From contig WEDG01005219.1 of assembly GCA_017591395.1 (NCBI GenBank), positions 1-64,000 on the forward strand: a stretch of 64,000 bases of DNA, given 5' to 3'. This document shows positions 32,955 through 42,795 of this stretch, in pieces. Position 1 is the stretch's first letter. The number at the start of each line of letters is the position of its first letter. The translations under genes were made by a program, and so were the position numbers. Under the pieces are notes generated by a model. That model worked only from the letters and a program-made list of their open reading frames with translations, was not told the DNA's origin and made no database searches. Source of the stretch: Schistocephalus solidus (lineage: Eukaryota > Platyhelminthes > Cestoda > Diphyllobothriidea > Diphyllobothriidae).

Positions 32955-33327
32955 TCAGAAATTATTTACCCGATTATTCTCTGGAGTCCATATACCAGAA
33001 ACCGCATAGAGAACGCTGGGGGACCCACTGAGGAGCCGAACCCCTCGTTGCTGCGTCACGCAGCAGCAGAAACATCGGCGAAACACGTGTCCGGGCTTTT
33101 AGCTAGTACCTTTGTCGGAAGTACGGTATAATATCTGTGCCATATAAGATTCATACTACTTGTAGTACTACTTGTTTGTAGAATGGGCATTACGTGGTTA
33201 TTCCACAGTGGTTGATTGTCTTCGACCCAAATGTTCATTGAAATTTCGGATGTGACCCTAAAAAGTCATGTCCGAATCACCTGACTCCATGTCCTGCACT
33301 TAATAATTTCAGAAATTATTTACCCGA
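32955..33327 (+). repeat. Inverted PLE terminal-type repeat unit
   Basis: At about 32955 the array flips: one further unit of about 370 bp runs in plus orientation and ends ACCCGAT directly at the TA tract at 33328. Tail-to-tail terminal repeats next to the array match the way Penelope-like elements are often flanked by an inverted partial copy. Confidence 0.9.
33022..33097 (+). ncRNA. Hammerhead ribozyme, PLE type, inverted unit
   Basis: CTGAGGA (33028-33034), stem II GCCGA/TCGGC (33035-33039, 33075-33079), GAAA (33080-33083), CACGTG (33084-33089), TC (33090-33091, cut after 33091). The stem II loop hairpin reads GCTGCG/CGCAGC where other units have GCTGTG/CACAGC, a compensatory double change. 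The first stem I pair is A-C; the next three pair. Confidence 0.86.
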
Positions 33328-33402
33328 TATATATATATATATATTGCTAATTGAAGCAAAAATGCGCGTCCCCGGGCATAAATCATTTATATATATATAT
33401 AT
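33328..33402. repeat. (TA)n tracts
   Basis: Two short TA runs (about 33328-33345 and 33390-33402) at the right border of the PLE repeat array. Confidence 0.9.
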
Positions 33403-35872
33403 TAAGCTGTATTCAGCCTACTTTGGTAACTGAAAAAAGATTATTGCAGAGTTTTGAATTTCCCATTTATGAGCACCCTTTTCCTCTCAAGTGACATGTT
33501 TCCCAGGATAATCGAGTGAATCTTCCTGAAACGTTATTTTTTGGCCACTGTTTCTGTCGTATGCAAAGGTAAGTTCAAGACACCAGGTTCTGCTCAGGTA
33601 CGCTAATATCCTGAGAAAATGATCTCCTCACCCCTCAAACCCAACGACTTGAGAGTAAAGCCTAGGCAGCATAGTCTTTGAAGCAGAAGAAAAACCAGAG
33701 GTCCCAACGACAATGTTAACAAGCAGACAATCACCTTGCGTTAGATACAACTTGGGTATATTGCTACATACGTTTTATTTTGCTTTCAAGTAAAAATTGA
33801 GTAAAATGGACATCGTTTGACGTTAAACTGGATTACCCCTTAAAAGTACGAGACCTGTGTTAAGAAAGTAATGCCTCAAGTACTTACAAGCCTCTTGACT
33901 CTGCCATCTATGCCACGTTAACAACAACCATGTGATCTCAGTTTTCAAGCGGCCGGAGAAGGTGGGCATGCTTCCTTACAATTTATTGCAAACGCCGACT
34001 GTGAGGTCCTTCCACGGGTGACGCAGCGTGCTTCAACGTTGCTAACTCACTAAAATTGAGATCAAAAAGAGGGCAAAAACATATTCCAGTAAACTATCAG
34101 ATGTCAGGTTTTCCAAAGTCAGATTAAACGACACGAACTGAATCATTTGACTATAATTGTGCCACATATTTCAATAGGTATTCGCGTATCCAACTGCACG
34201 GCAATGTGTCAATTAAGCGGATGCCAGTTGATATAGGGAAGTTTCAACTTCAGTGCTCACAGTAAAAGTGCTTTTTTATCTTGTTGTGTGTGTTGTGATC
34301 TGAATTATTCACGTTTCTTGCACTCTAAGTTTCAAAAGGCGTACTCGAGTTCCCAAATTCCTGAATAACCCCTTCGTTGAATTAACTCTAACTTGGCAAT
34401 TAACTGTGAAGAAGCACTGAAAGGTTGACTTACACCAGAAATTTTTATACGAACCATCTGCGTCAAATTCTAGGAAAAGAGGGTTAGCTTTACAATTAGA
34501 GTTAAGGTTAGGGTTATTGCTAACTCTAGAGTTAGAATTAAGCTAAGGACTACGGTTAAGATGTATATTTGGACTGCTGTTGAGGTTAGGACATGGAATT
34601 ATTTACCCTTCTTGGAATTAAGCGTAGGGCCGCCTTTATTACTTGGATAGGGCATTCGTATTTCCATGTCCTATTTAAGGGCCATAACTGCTATCCTTAT
34701 CAAATGCACATTGTGAAGTAAACGGATAAACACAAAGTAAATTTTGAATGCAAGAACTACAGTTAGCCTTAAAACTATGCTTTTATTGACAGAGGACGAG
34801 GAAAACAACGAGGACTTCGCGGAGTACTGCCACCTACTTTCTATACTCTTGAGGAAGCAACCTTCGACTAGTACCAAAGGATATTTGAAAAGATGAAAAG
34901 CACTCCAAAGCCTATCTCTTCGTTACGGATGAAACTTTTGTCATAATCTAGTTATTTGAGCAGGCTCAAGTTCACAGTGAAATAAATTATGACGGATCCT
35001 GCATAGCAGAGTGCACATGGGTTCATTTTCTTGTTTGCGGTCGCGTTAGACCTTGAGAGTTTGAACTAGAATTTGATCCTCTGTATCCCTAAAAACTTGC
35101 TCATACCGGTTTCTTATCATCCATTCAAGTTTGCATTTAGAGCGCTTAAAAGTGTTGCCTGGCTAACCTGCGAGCGTCAATCCCCTTCCGTTATTCCTGA
35201 GACACCCGGTACATTGGTCGGCTAGTCTGATGCTGAAAATCTTTCCGTTCAGCAGGGGGAGAATTGCCAAGGTGCGATTTTCTCTAATAGTTATAATCGG
35301 AGGCTGAGCATCACATTTTGCCCAACGCAAACCACCACTGAACATTCCAAGTGGGTAACACGATCAAGTGGCCAATGCAATCCGCAGAAAAAGGATAAAT
35401 TTCAAAGTTCATTACCAGAGTTACATTTTACAGATTTTGGTTAGTAACCGCACCCTGAAAACAATTTATTCGACATAAAAAGCGGGAATTGTCGCAGAAG
35501 ACAAACACCAATGGCTGGGGTATCAGCTCCTGAGCGTGAATTGAGAGTGAGATTTCTTTACCGACTTGTTGGTTGCTGCTCTCAAAGCCTACCATGAAGT
35601 CTCCAGTATCAGAATTAGGCGTCCTAAAACCGTGCAATGAAACATGAACCTGTTTTGGTCTTCTTGAGCATGATTTATGCATTGTAATGGTTGAATATGA
35701 ATCCACAGTAACTTGGACTAAGCTCACGAAACGGCCTGTTAGACAACTGACTGACGGTTTCCTATTGTATGCGTGCAGTTGAACCATCTTTGCCGGCAAT
35801 GTGTGCAGACAGTAGGGCGGGCGCAGGAATGGGGACTTGCGCGTGAATTCGTTTATATTGATATTGGAGCCA
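33403..35872. other. No assigned gene
   Basis: No repeat family is recognised. Telomere-like GTTAGGGTT and GAGTTAG motifs cluster at 34480-34600. A minus frame at 35428-35889 (153 codons) has no family I recognise and its 5' end overlaps the R2 repeat; it may be chance. Confidence 0.45.
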
Positions 35873-36430
35873 ACTCCCACATCAGACAACTGACTGGCTC
35901 GGATGGGGGTATGATTTTGAGGGTGGGGGAGGGAGTGAGGTCAACAGCTCAGCGCATTTTAATCACTATAAACAATCTGACGCGCTTGAAACTATCACGG
36001 TGCGCTAAAAGCCGTGGCTTGGAAGGTTGTCAACTGACGCGATAAATCGGACCGCATGGTCAGCCCAATGTGTGTTTTGTGTGGTGTGGCCAACTGGCGG
36101 AATGAGAGTCAGGCTGCAATGGCTCGTTCTTAATGTGGCCTTAATGGCACTCCCAATCCGTGGGATCCGAGCCAGGTGTGGTGGCACGCCCAGAGGCGGC
36201 TCCGGCCGCGCCAGCCACCTGCGCCCTCTCCCATCTTCGGTCTTCTTGACTCTGTCTTGACACCAGGCTCAGGTGGAGGAGGAGGAGGAGAGAGTGCGGT
36301 AGCTGCAGCGCAAGGCTACTATCACTTAAAACTAATTCACGTGCAAGTCACCGTCCCTGCACCACCTTCCGTGGAGCATACGGTGAACATCGTCGAAATC
36401 GACGGTCGAACTTTCAATGACAGTGGACGT
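35873..36430 (+). repeat. R2 interspersed repeat, long copy
   Basis: Close match to 21795-22355 throughout, with the same start, hairpin (CACGG/CCGTG at about 35996-36017), GC-rich block and end. Confidence 0.8.
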
Positions 36431-36444
36431 ATGCATCTTCTACG

Positions 36445-36760
36445 GCACTCTCTCCTCCTCCCCCAACTGGGCCGATGCTAAAGGCAGAGTCATGAAGACC
36501 GAAGGCGGGATGGTACGCAAGTGGTTGCTGTGACCTGAAACCGCACCTGGGCGTTCCACCACACCTCCCGGTCTACGCATAAAAGACCAATATTTCTCAC
36601 AAAAAGAGAGCTGCTCGGTTAGGATCCAAACAGACTGATCACCATAAAGGTTGCATAAAGAAGGCGACATTGCAGTCTGACTCTCCGCCCTGAAAGAAAG
36701 ATTGAGCCATACTGTCTTTTAGCGGCCTTCCAAGCCACGGTCTTAGCCCACCGTGTTAGA
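36445..36760 (-). repeat. R2 interspersed repeat, inverted partial copy
   Basis: The reverse complement matches the second half of the R2 copy just to its left, from the CACGGT/ACCGTG hairpin (about 36735-36757) to the GAGGAGGAGAGAGTGC block. The two face each other across about 15 bp, giving an imperfect inverted repeat with arms of about 320 bp. Confidence 0.75.
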
Positions 36761-39700
36761 TTCAGGCCTGTCAGATTGATCATGGTGAGATTTGGCCTCC
36801 TCCGTGTTCCATGTCAGTTGAACCAATCGATCATCCGATCCGGTCAACTAGCTGATTTTGAGATCAGGAGAGGTGGCTAAAAGGGAAAAATCAGCCCGTC
36901 TGTGCATGTCACACGTAACCTGGTCAACCAAACAACACACCAGGACTTCACACAAGAGGACCGTACTGCTTGGATCTCGTAAATATCAGAGGGACCAAAT
37001 GGAGGAGCTGAAGATCACACTTCCCGTTTACGTGAGAGCTGCTTACTTCATGCCTGTGTTGCGTGATGTCGGACGTGTAAATGTGTGGTGCATGTGTTAA
37101 TGGGGAAATTTGAGGCGATGCAGTTCGTAGTGTTTCATCGCAGGTTTTACTGGAGTTGTATGTTACCGGGTAGGCCCATACAAAGACTGAATGCGCGAGG
37201 AAAATGCGGACAGTTAAGACAAGTATGACGGGTATACTTTGGTGCTCCAGGTACTGGTTTACCAAGCTCTGTGGGATGGATTTGCAAAAGACCGATCAGG
37301 CCTATTTGTGAGGTTAATGTGCGATCGCAGTGAGGACAGGATGGGATTAAGTCCGCATAACTGTTGCTGGTTATGGTAGTAGTTGAAGTGGCGTCGGAAA
37401 TGTTCAGATCGGCGACGGGGAGGGGGTAGCAAGCGTTAGCGTCGTCGTGGAGGTAGCGACGAGGGTGAGTGGGATGGATGTGATCGATGGCGACGGGACA
37501 TCAGGAGTGTGATCCTCGGTGGTGAAGGTGGTCATAGCCGTTTACACCATGGGCTTGGTGCGGTGTCGACGTTGGGGATGTTTGTGGGGGCAGCAGGTGG
37601 GATTGCTTGGTTGTTGTTGCACTGGGTCCAGAGATGTACGACAAAGCTGATTCATGCGTGAAATTTTTGTTGGTTACGTGGGCATATTGGAATCGGTTGG
37701 GATTTTATGTTGGTGACTCGAGGCACCTGAGGTGTTAGAGCCACTCTTTTGGGTATTTTCCCCTTTACGGGATCATTATTGTTTCAGATTAGCGGATTTT
37801 ACAAGCCGTAGGTCCTTAGTCGGGTCGATAAATTGACTTGTTTGGTCGCAACTATGTTCGTTTTTAGCATGTCTGGGGTATTTGGAAGGTAATAACGTCA
37901 ATAATATTTTTTATTCTTTTTCCCCCATATAAAATTTCATCCGGATACATGCTTAATCATGTGTTCGTCTAATTAACTATAGACTATGAAGTGGATAGGC
38001 AGGTCAAAGGAGAAAATTCGGGAGGACGATCCATGGGCACAGTAAACAATTAGGGCGAGGAGAAAGGGTAAATTTGACAATTAAGACGACTGCATTTGTT
38101 CTAATGATGGACAGTGCATGACTTAGAGCGTTAATGATGAATTCGGTGCGGATAGAACAGGCGGGTTTTGGTTCGCTCATATGTTTAACCGTCGTGGTGC
38201 AGGCGCACAAGCCTTCTTTGTGGGACAGCGACAGGGCAAGTCGCTGCTGTCCAGAATTTCCACTGACTGACGGAATAGTATCGAACGGTGGAACGGTATG
38301 TGGTCTGGTCTCGAATACTGCACTTTGAAGGGGCTGCCTGGCGTCGTTTTTCACTTTTGTATTTCGACTGACGCAACAGTATCATCTTTCTGTTTTTGGG
38401 TACAATCCAATTATCGATGACACGTCCCTTGTTGGTAAAGCACGAGTTCAATTGCCCTACAAACATATCATTTGACGGTTTTAATACTAGACCTACATTT
38501 GAAATTACAAAACGCTCCGTTCGTCTAGATCAGTTCAAACGAAGAATAAATAAATTTCCCAAACGCCTGATTGTATGTTTGTGAGAAGTTTGGCCTTCTG
38601 AGGCATCTTAAGCAAGGTGCAAACCAAAGAACATTTTGTTCTTCTTACTAATTTTCCCACTATTCCTTACAGAAGCTTGAACTGCTTCAGCTGAGGAAAT
38701 TGTCTGTCCTCTCTAATCCCTCAAGTTAAGCTTGTGCCATCTTGCGAAACCGATGCTGTATGAAGGAAAGTTAGAGGGTTGTGATTTTTAAAAATACTGA
38801 AATGCAACCATGTTAAAATGCAAAACAATATGCGAGTAGATCGTGTATGTAATTCTGCTTGATCGGAAAGAAGTTCATGCGAAACTACAAATTACCATTC
38901 GTAATTATATAAAGGATGAAGTGTAATAAATATAAGTTAAGTACGTCATTTGTGGATAGAAAATAAACTGTCGTTGTTACTTCAGTCTGCACCATCTTCC
39001 TGCCCTTTTCTGAGAATGATTATGCATACGGATCTCTGGGGTCATTTCCGCATACGTATTTGGCGGGTACTGAGAAGTGAAGATTCTTCGTGCAATAACA
39101 GTTTTTCCCAATTTTTAACTAAATTCAGTGCCCCGGAAGCCACTAATTTTCAGTAGGCACACTTCTGGTTCTAGGTCGGAAGTGTTTTTTTTTCTTCTTG
39201 CATGTTTATATATTAGCCAATGAGAGATCACGGTCGATACACAGAAAGCCCATTTTGGAAGTTAATCCGTCTTAGCTTTGTAAGTGGGCCTACGATTGAT
39301 ATTATTTTACGAAACTGTTCCTCGAACTGGATATGCTGGCAAACTACAAGTTTCTAGATCTACCAATTAAGAACGATTGAAAAAACGCACACAAGCCACA
39401 ACCAAGTCTGTAAAACCACTTCCCTCTATTCTTAGGCATTAACGTCAACTTACCATGTAATAATTTCCCATTCAGTGTACTACGTTTGTTCGGATAGGCC
39501 TCAAAGCTGCTCGACAGCGTGTTCCCCTACCGTCTATGCGGTATGCTGGGTTTGGACTTAGATCTAAATCAGGCAACTAGCTTTGGTCAGAGTATCCATA
39601 ATTTAACCTCAGAGGAAAAGCTGGATAGACCCAGGTGTTCCATATAAAAGAGAGGGGCGCAGGGCAGGTTTTGTAAAGACCTGGAAACTTATCAGCGGGA

Positions 39701-40555
39701 TAGACCATGTGAAGCATGCTTTGTTTTTTTTTCAAAGCAGTCAGGCACACAGTCTAACAGAGACTTCCAAAAGCTGGTTAAGCTTCCAGTTAGTGTTTTT
39801 AGATTGATAGGTTTTAGTAGCTTAGGCCTAGACCACCAGCGTGGTACTGGCGCATAATAATAGCATGTTTTCAGTTCCATACCATTGCTCTGATAGCACT
39901 TTAAAATAAACAAGATTTGCTTCCCGATTTGACCTCTTTCGTGGGTTCGTGGTGGTCTCCACGTTATAGCTGGGTTATCAGTTCACCAGTTACATTTTTG
40001 ATTTTTTTAGCGCTATTTGCGTGCAGTTTTTGGCCACTGCAGCTGGTTCGTCTGGACATTCCCCTCATTGAGTGTTTTCTATTGGATACGGCAGAATTCA
40101 GATTAAGTTTCTTACGCCAGGATATTCTAGCAAAATCATACGAAGCTATACACGAGCTTCCCATACACCCAGAAATCTAAAACGTTTACTTTTACTGGCC
40201 GAATGAGCCATTTCTGTTCATTCCTCCATCATTGCATCCCAATTCATGAATTAATCTCCTAAGACGGTTCCGATCACCCTCATGTTAAACTGACGAACTA
40301 TGTTATGACAGCTTCAGATGACAGAAGCTCGTCTCAATTCAAAAAGTCAGGTAAATGAATTAAATGAGCTTATCTGTTCACTCAGTAAATTTGTTAGGAA
40401 CCCAATATGTTATACTTAATTTTTTGAATGACATATAATGTTTTTCTGCAAACACGAATTTTTGCAGTCTAAGAAGCGCCGTTCAAAAATAAATGCGTTA
40501 AACGTGTGTTAAGGTCTCTTTACAAGTAGAAATGACAACAATATCTTCTTAAGCA
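36761..40555. other. No assigned gene
   Basis: G-rich, low-complexity sequence at 37380-37640. Minus frames at 36948-37265, 38004-38354 and 38185-38466 have no recognisable domains. AT-rich from 38600 onward. The 3' flank of the coiled-coil gene begins at about 40550. Confidence 0.45.
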
Positions 40556-40561
40556 TTTATT
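40556..40561 (-). promoter_or_regulatory. Poly(A) signal AATAAA
   Basis: Minus-strand AATAAA about 175 nt after the stop codon of the coiled-coil gene at 40735, a plausible 3' UTR length. Confidence 0.55.
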
Positions 40562-40734
40562 GGAATTTTCAGAGAATTGTGGAAGATTGGCAGACCACTG
40601 TCAAGACACCCTATTTGTCTTTTTAAATTTATCAAATTTGACTATATTGACCAATTTTTGGAAAATTATTTCGAAATTCCATAATTGAAATCGATTTTCA
40701 CCCCGTCCTGCTCGAGAGTTGTCCTCAAGCGACC

Positions 40735-40912
40735 TCAGGGTTCATTTAGGCTTTCTGAATCACATTTTTCATCCTCAAGATCCTTTCTTAATTCAAAATT
40801 ATCGATAGCTTTCATTGCATAGTTGACTTGTTCCTCTAGATGTTCGACGCGCTGCTGAAGCAATTTAGATCGGTGTTTGTATTTTCTGGCCTCAAGTTCC
40901 GCAGCATTCAGC
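40735..40912 (-). CDS. Coiled-coil protein, last exon
   Basis: A 178-nt terminal exon after a CATATTTTTCAAG acceptor. Its first G completes the Arg codon split in the previous exon. It then encodes LNAAELEARKYKHRSKLLQQ, RVEHLEEQVNYAMKAIDNF and an acidic, Ser-rich tail ending NEP, with a TGA stop. Leucines and charged residues recur at heptad-like spacing, so the helix of the previous exon continues. Function unknown. Confidence 0.8.
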
Positions 40913-41285
40913 CTTGAAAAATATGAAAGTTGAAAAGGACAGATTTGATTAAGCATATAGGTTTCAGAATACTTCTCAGAATTGAAATATAATCTACAAG
41001 CTGACTACAGACACCTGTTAAAAAAAAAAACAAAACTGAATCAGGGATCATTTCGAGTAAGAATAGCCATTTTATTAGTATCTTACACCCAATTTCCATA
41101 AATGAGAAATCTAAAGTCTACCTTAATGGTAATACCCCTTTGATATCTAATAAGTTTCAGCCGTTTTTACGAAAGTGTGTCATTGACAAGCCTTACTGAA
41201 TTCCAACTGGACGGCACTATTTGCTGTTGCTAGATCACCAAAAAAGCCTTGACATGAAAGCGGCAAATAGGCTAGTTTTGGTTAC
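40913..41285 (-). other. Intron of the coiled-coil gene
   Basis: 373 bp from the GTAACC donor at 41285 to the TTCAAG acceptor ending at 40913. Phase 2 on both sides. No feature inside. Confidence 0.75.
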
Positions 41286-41614
41286 CTTTTCATAAGCGAC
41301 CTCCTCTGTTGCTGCAACTCCTGCAACTTTTTATTGGACTCGGCCTCGAAGGCCGCCTGCCTTCTGATGGCCATTTTGGAGGTTTGTTTCATTTTTTCCT
41401 TCGAATTCCTTAGCATCTGGATGTATTTATTTTCCATGTTGGTCCTTTCTTCGAGTAGTTGACGATCTCGACTTTGCTGCCTCTCAAGTTGATCATTCAA
41501 CTGAAAGACCAGATTAATTAGTTCGTAGGTAAGTTTTCTTTGATTTTTGGATGGACTACTTTCCTTTGCCGCAACCAGAGCTACTGTTTGTACCGCATTC
41601 ATATCAGTGATCGC
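41286..41614 (-). CDS. Coiled-coil protein, middle exon
   Basis: A 329-nt exon between an AACCGTTTAG acceptor and a GTAACC donor. It encodes AITDMNAVQTVALVAAKESS, then a long charged helix including LVFQLNDQLERQQSRDRQLL, EERTNMENKYIQMLRN and FEAESNKKLQELQQQRRSL. Rich in Glu, Gln, Lys, Arg and Leu with no Pro in the helix, so a coiled coil is likely and the partner is probably itself or another coiled-coil protein. Starts in phase 0 and ends in phase 2, matching both neighbours. An internal Met at codon 5 could be mistaken for a start, but the upstream exon joins in frame. I cannot name the family. Confidence 0.85.
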
Positions 41615-42717
41615 CTAAACGGTTTGAGAAAAAAATTAATTTTTTTGCAGAGTCAATTTGAAAAACATGTAAATTTAAAAAAAAATTTCGACGACTAAAT
41701 TAAAAAGAATCAATGCGAATTCAATGGTTAAGGAACGACAGTGCTAGTACTGAAACTTTATGTGATTTATGAATGGTCATCAGTGAAAGAAATATTTCAG
41801 GAATCGCAAAGAACGCCAGCTTATTAGCTGGAAATTGTGGCTTTGCTGCGGAATGGATATTTTTGGTATGTTTCAAAGTCAAGGACATATTTCGCTACTG
41901 TTAGTACGCTCCATAAGAAAGATAGGCTGTGGGAGGTAAGCCGTGCAAGTCGGACTCCTCACAGGATAACTCGCTTGATCGTTTTTATAGGAAGGTTGAG
42001 GTCAAAAAGTACGGTTACGCATAGCATGATGCCTTTCAAATGGCAAACTGCCCCCGCCGGGGTATGACGACCCATGTCATTATCCACCTAAAGATCAAGA
42101 AAGCGGACCCCAGTGAGGTTAAAAAACCGATTAGAGTCGGCCTAACACTGAACCCACCTGGCGAACAGCCAAAGAGCTCATCAGACCCAACAAGCACTGA
42201 AGAGGTCCCGGTAGTCCCTGTTGAGTTGAAGATTGAGGAATACCTTTACGGTGTGACAGTGACTAACCGACTTAACGTTTCAGAAATTTCTATTATATAG
42301 CAGGATTTTTGCATCGAACCCGTTATCGTTCGCAATCCTTAGCTATTCATACTGTATGCTTAGCCATTTTAAACGCTAGGAGGTGATATTTGCAACAGAG
42401 ATCAAATACAATAATCAAAGCCAATGATCAAAAAGGAAAAACATCAACGAGAACAACAAATTTAAAAGTGTAGTCGTGATAACTGGTTTAGCAAGACTTA
42501 CCGAAGCGTCACATTTGCTAGTCTCTTAAAAAGCAAATTGACAGCTTACTTTTAAAAGGATTTGAAACATTTTAAGCATTTAGGAATTTATGTGACAAAG
42601 AGTGTAGGGGTGTACAGAAAACGTATATTAACGTAAATACTGGATTCATACCGCAGGAAATGTTGTACCTGATGGGTTGGCGGCAAAATAGAGATTTCTT
42701 GAAGTAAAAGACCATAC
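41615..42717 (-). other. Intron of the coiled-coil gene
   Basis: About 1.1 kb from the GTATGG donor at 42717 to the TTTAG acceptor ending at 41615. It contains an 86-codon plus-strand open frame (see 42040-42300). Confidence 0.65.
42040..42300 (+). CDS. Unassigned open frame within an intron, opposite strand
   Basis: An 86-codon frame with protein-like composition: a basic start, IIHLKIKKADPSEVKKP, a Pro/Ser/Thr-rich linker and IEEYLYGVTVTNRL. A strong donor-like GGAG|GTAAGC lies upstream at about 41938 and a TTTTTATAG acceptor-like site at about 41991, but no consistent frame joins them to this ORF. It could be an exon of another gene, a relic, or chance. Confidence 0.25.
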   Translation: MANCPRRGMTTHVIIHLKIKKADPSEVKKPIRVGLTLNPPGEQPKSSSDPTSTEEVPVVPVELKIEEYLYGVTVTNRLNVSEISII

Positions 42718-42795
42718 TCGTTGAAAGTCCTTTGCCGCCATTGAAAGTTCTTCTTCGAGGGCAACAGAAATAGCATCATACTTCGCCGCAGCTAG
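42718..42795 (-). CDS. Coiled-coil protein, upstream exon
   Basis: A 78-nt exon (26 codons) between a CTTTTTCTATTGAAG acceptor and a CGA|GTATGG donor. It encodes LAAAKYDAISVALEEELSMA and AKDFQR. Phase 0 at both ends, so it joins AITDM of the next exon in frame. The helical, acidic character matches the following exons. Earlier exons are expected above 42795 on the minus strand but were not recognised. Confidence 0.65.

Noticed and set aside
31741..33327. CRISPR-like array, from the regular spacing
   Set aside because: Whole 354-bp units are repeated without unique spacers, in a eukaryotic, PLE-linked context.
34480..34600. Telomere or subtelomere
   Set aside because: Only scattered TTAGGG-like motifs, no tandem run; similar single motifs occur at 14.6 and 28.7 kb.
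35428..35889. 153-codon minus-strand open frame
   Set aside because: No family recognised and its 5' end overlaps the R2 repeat. Length alone is not enough in 64 kb.
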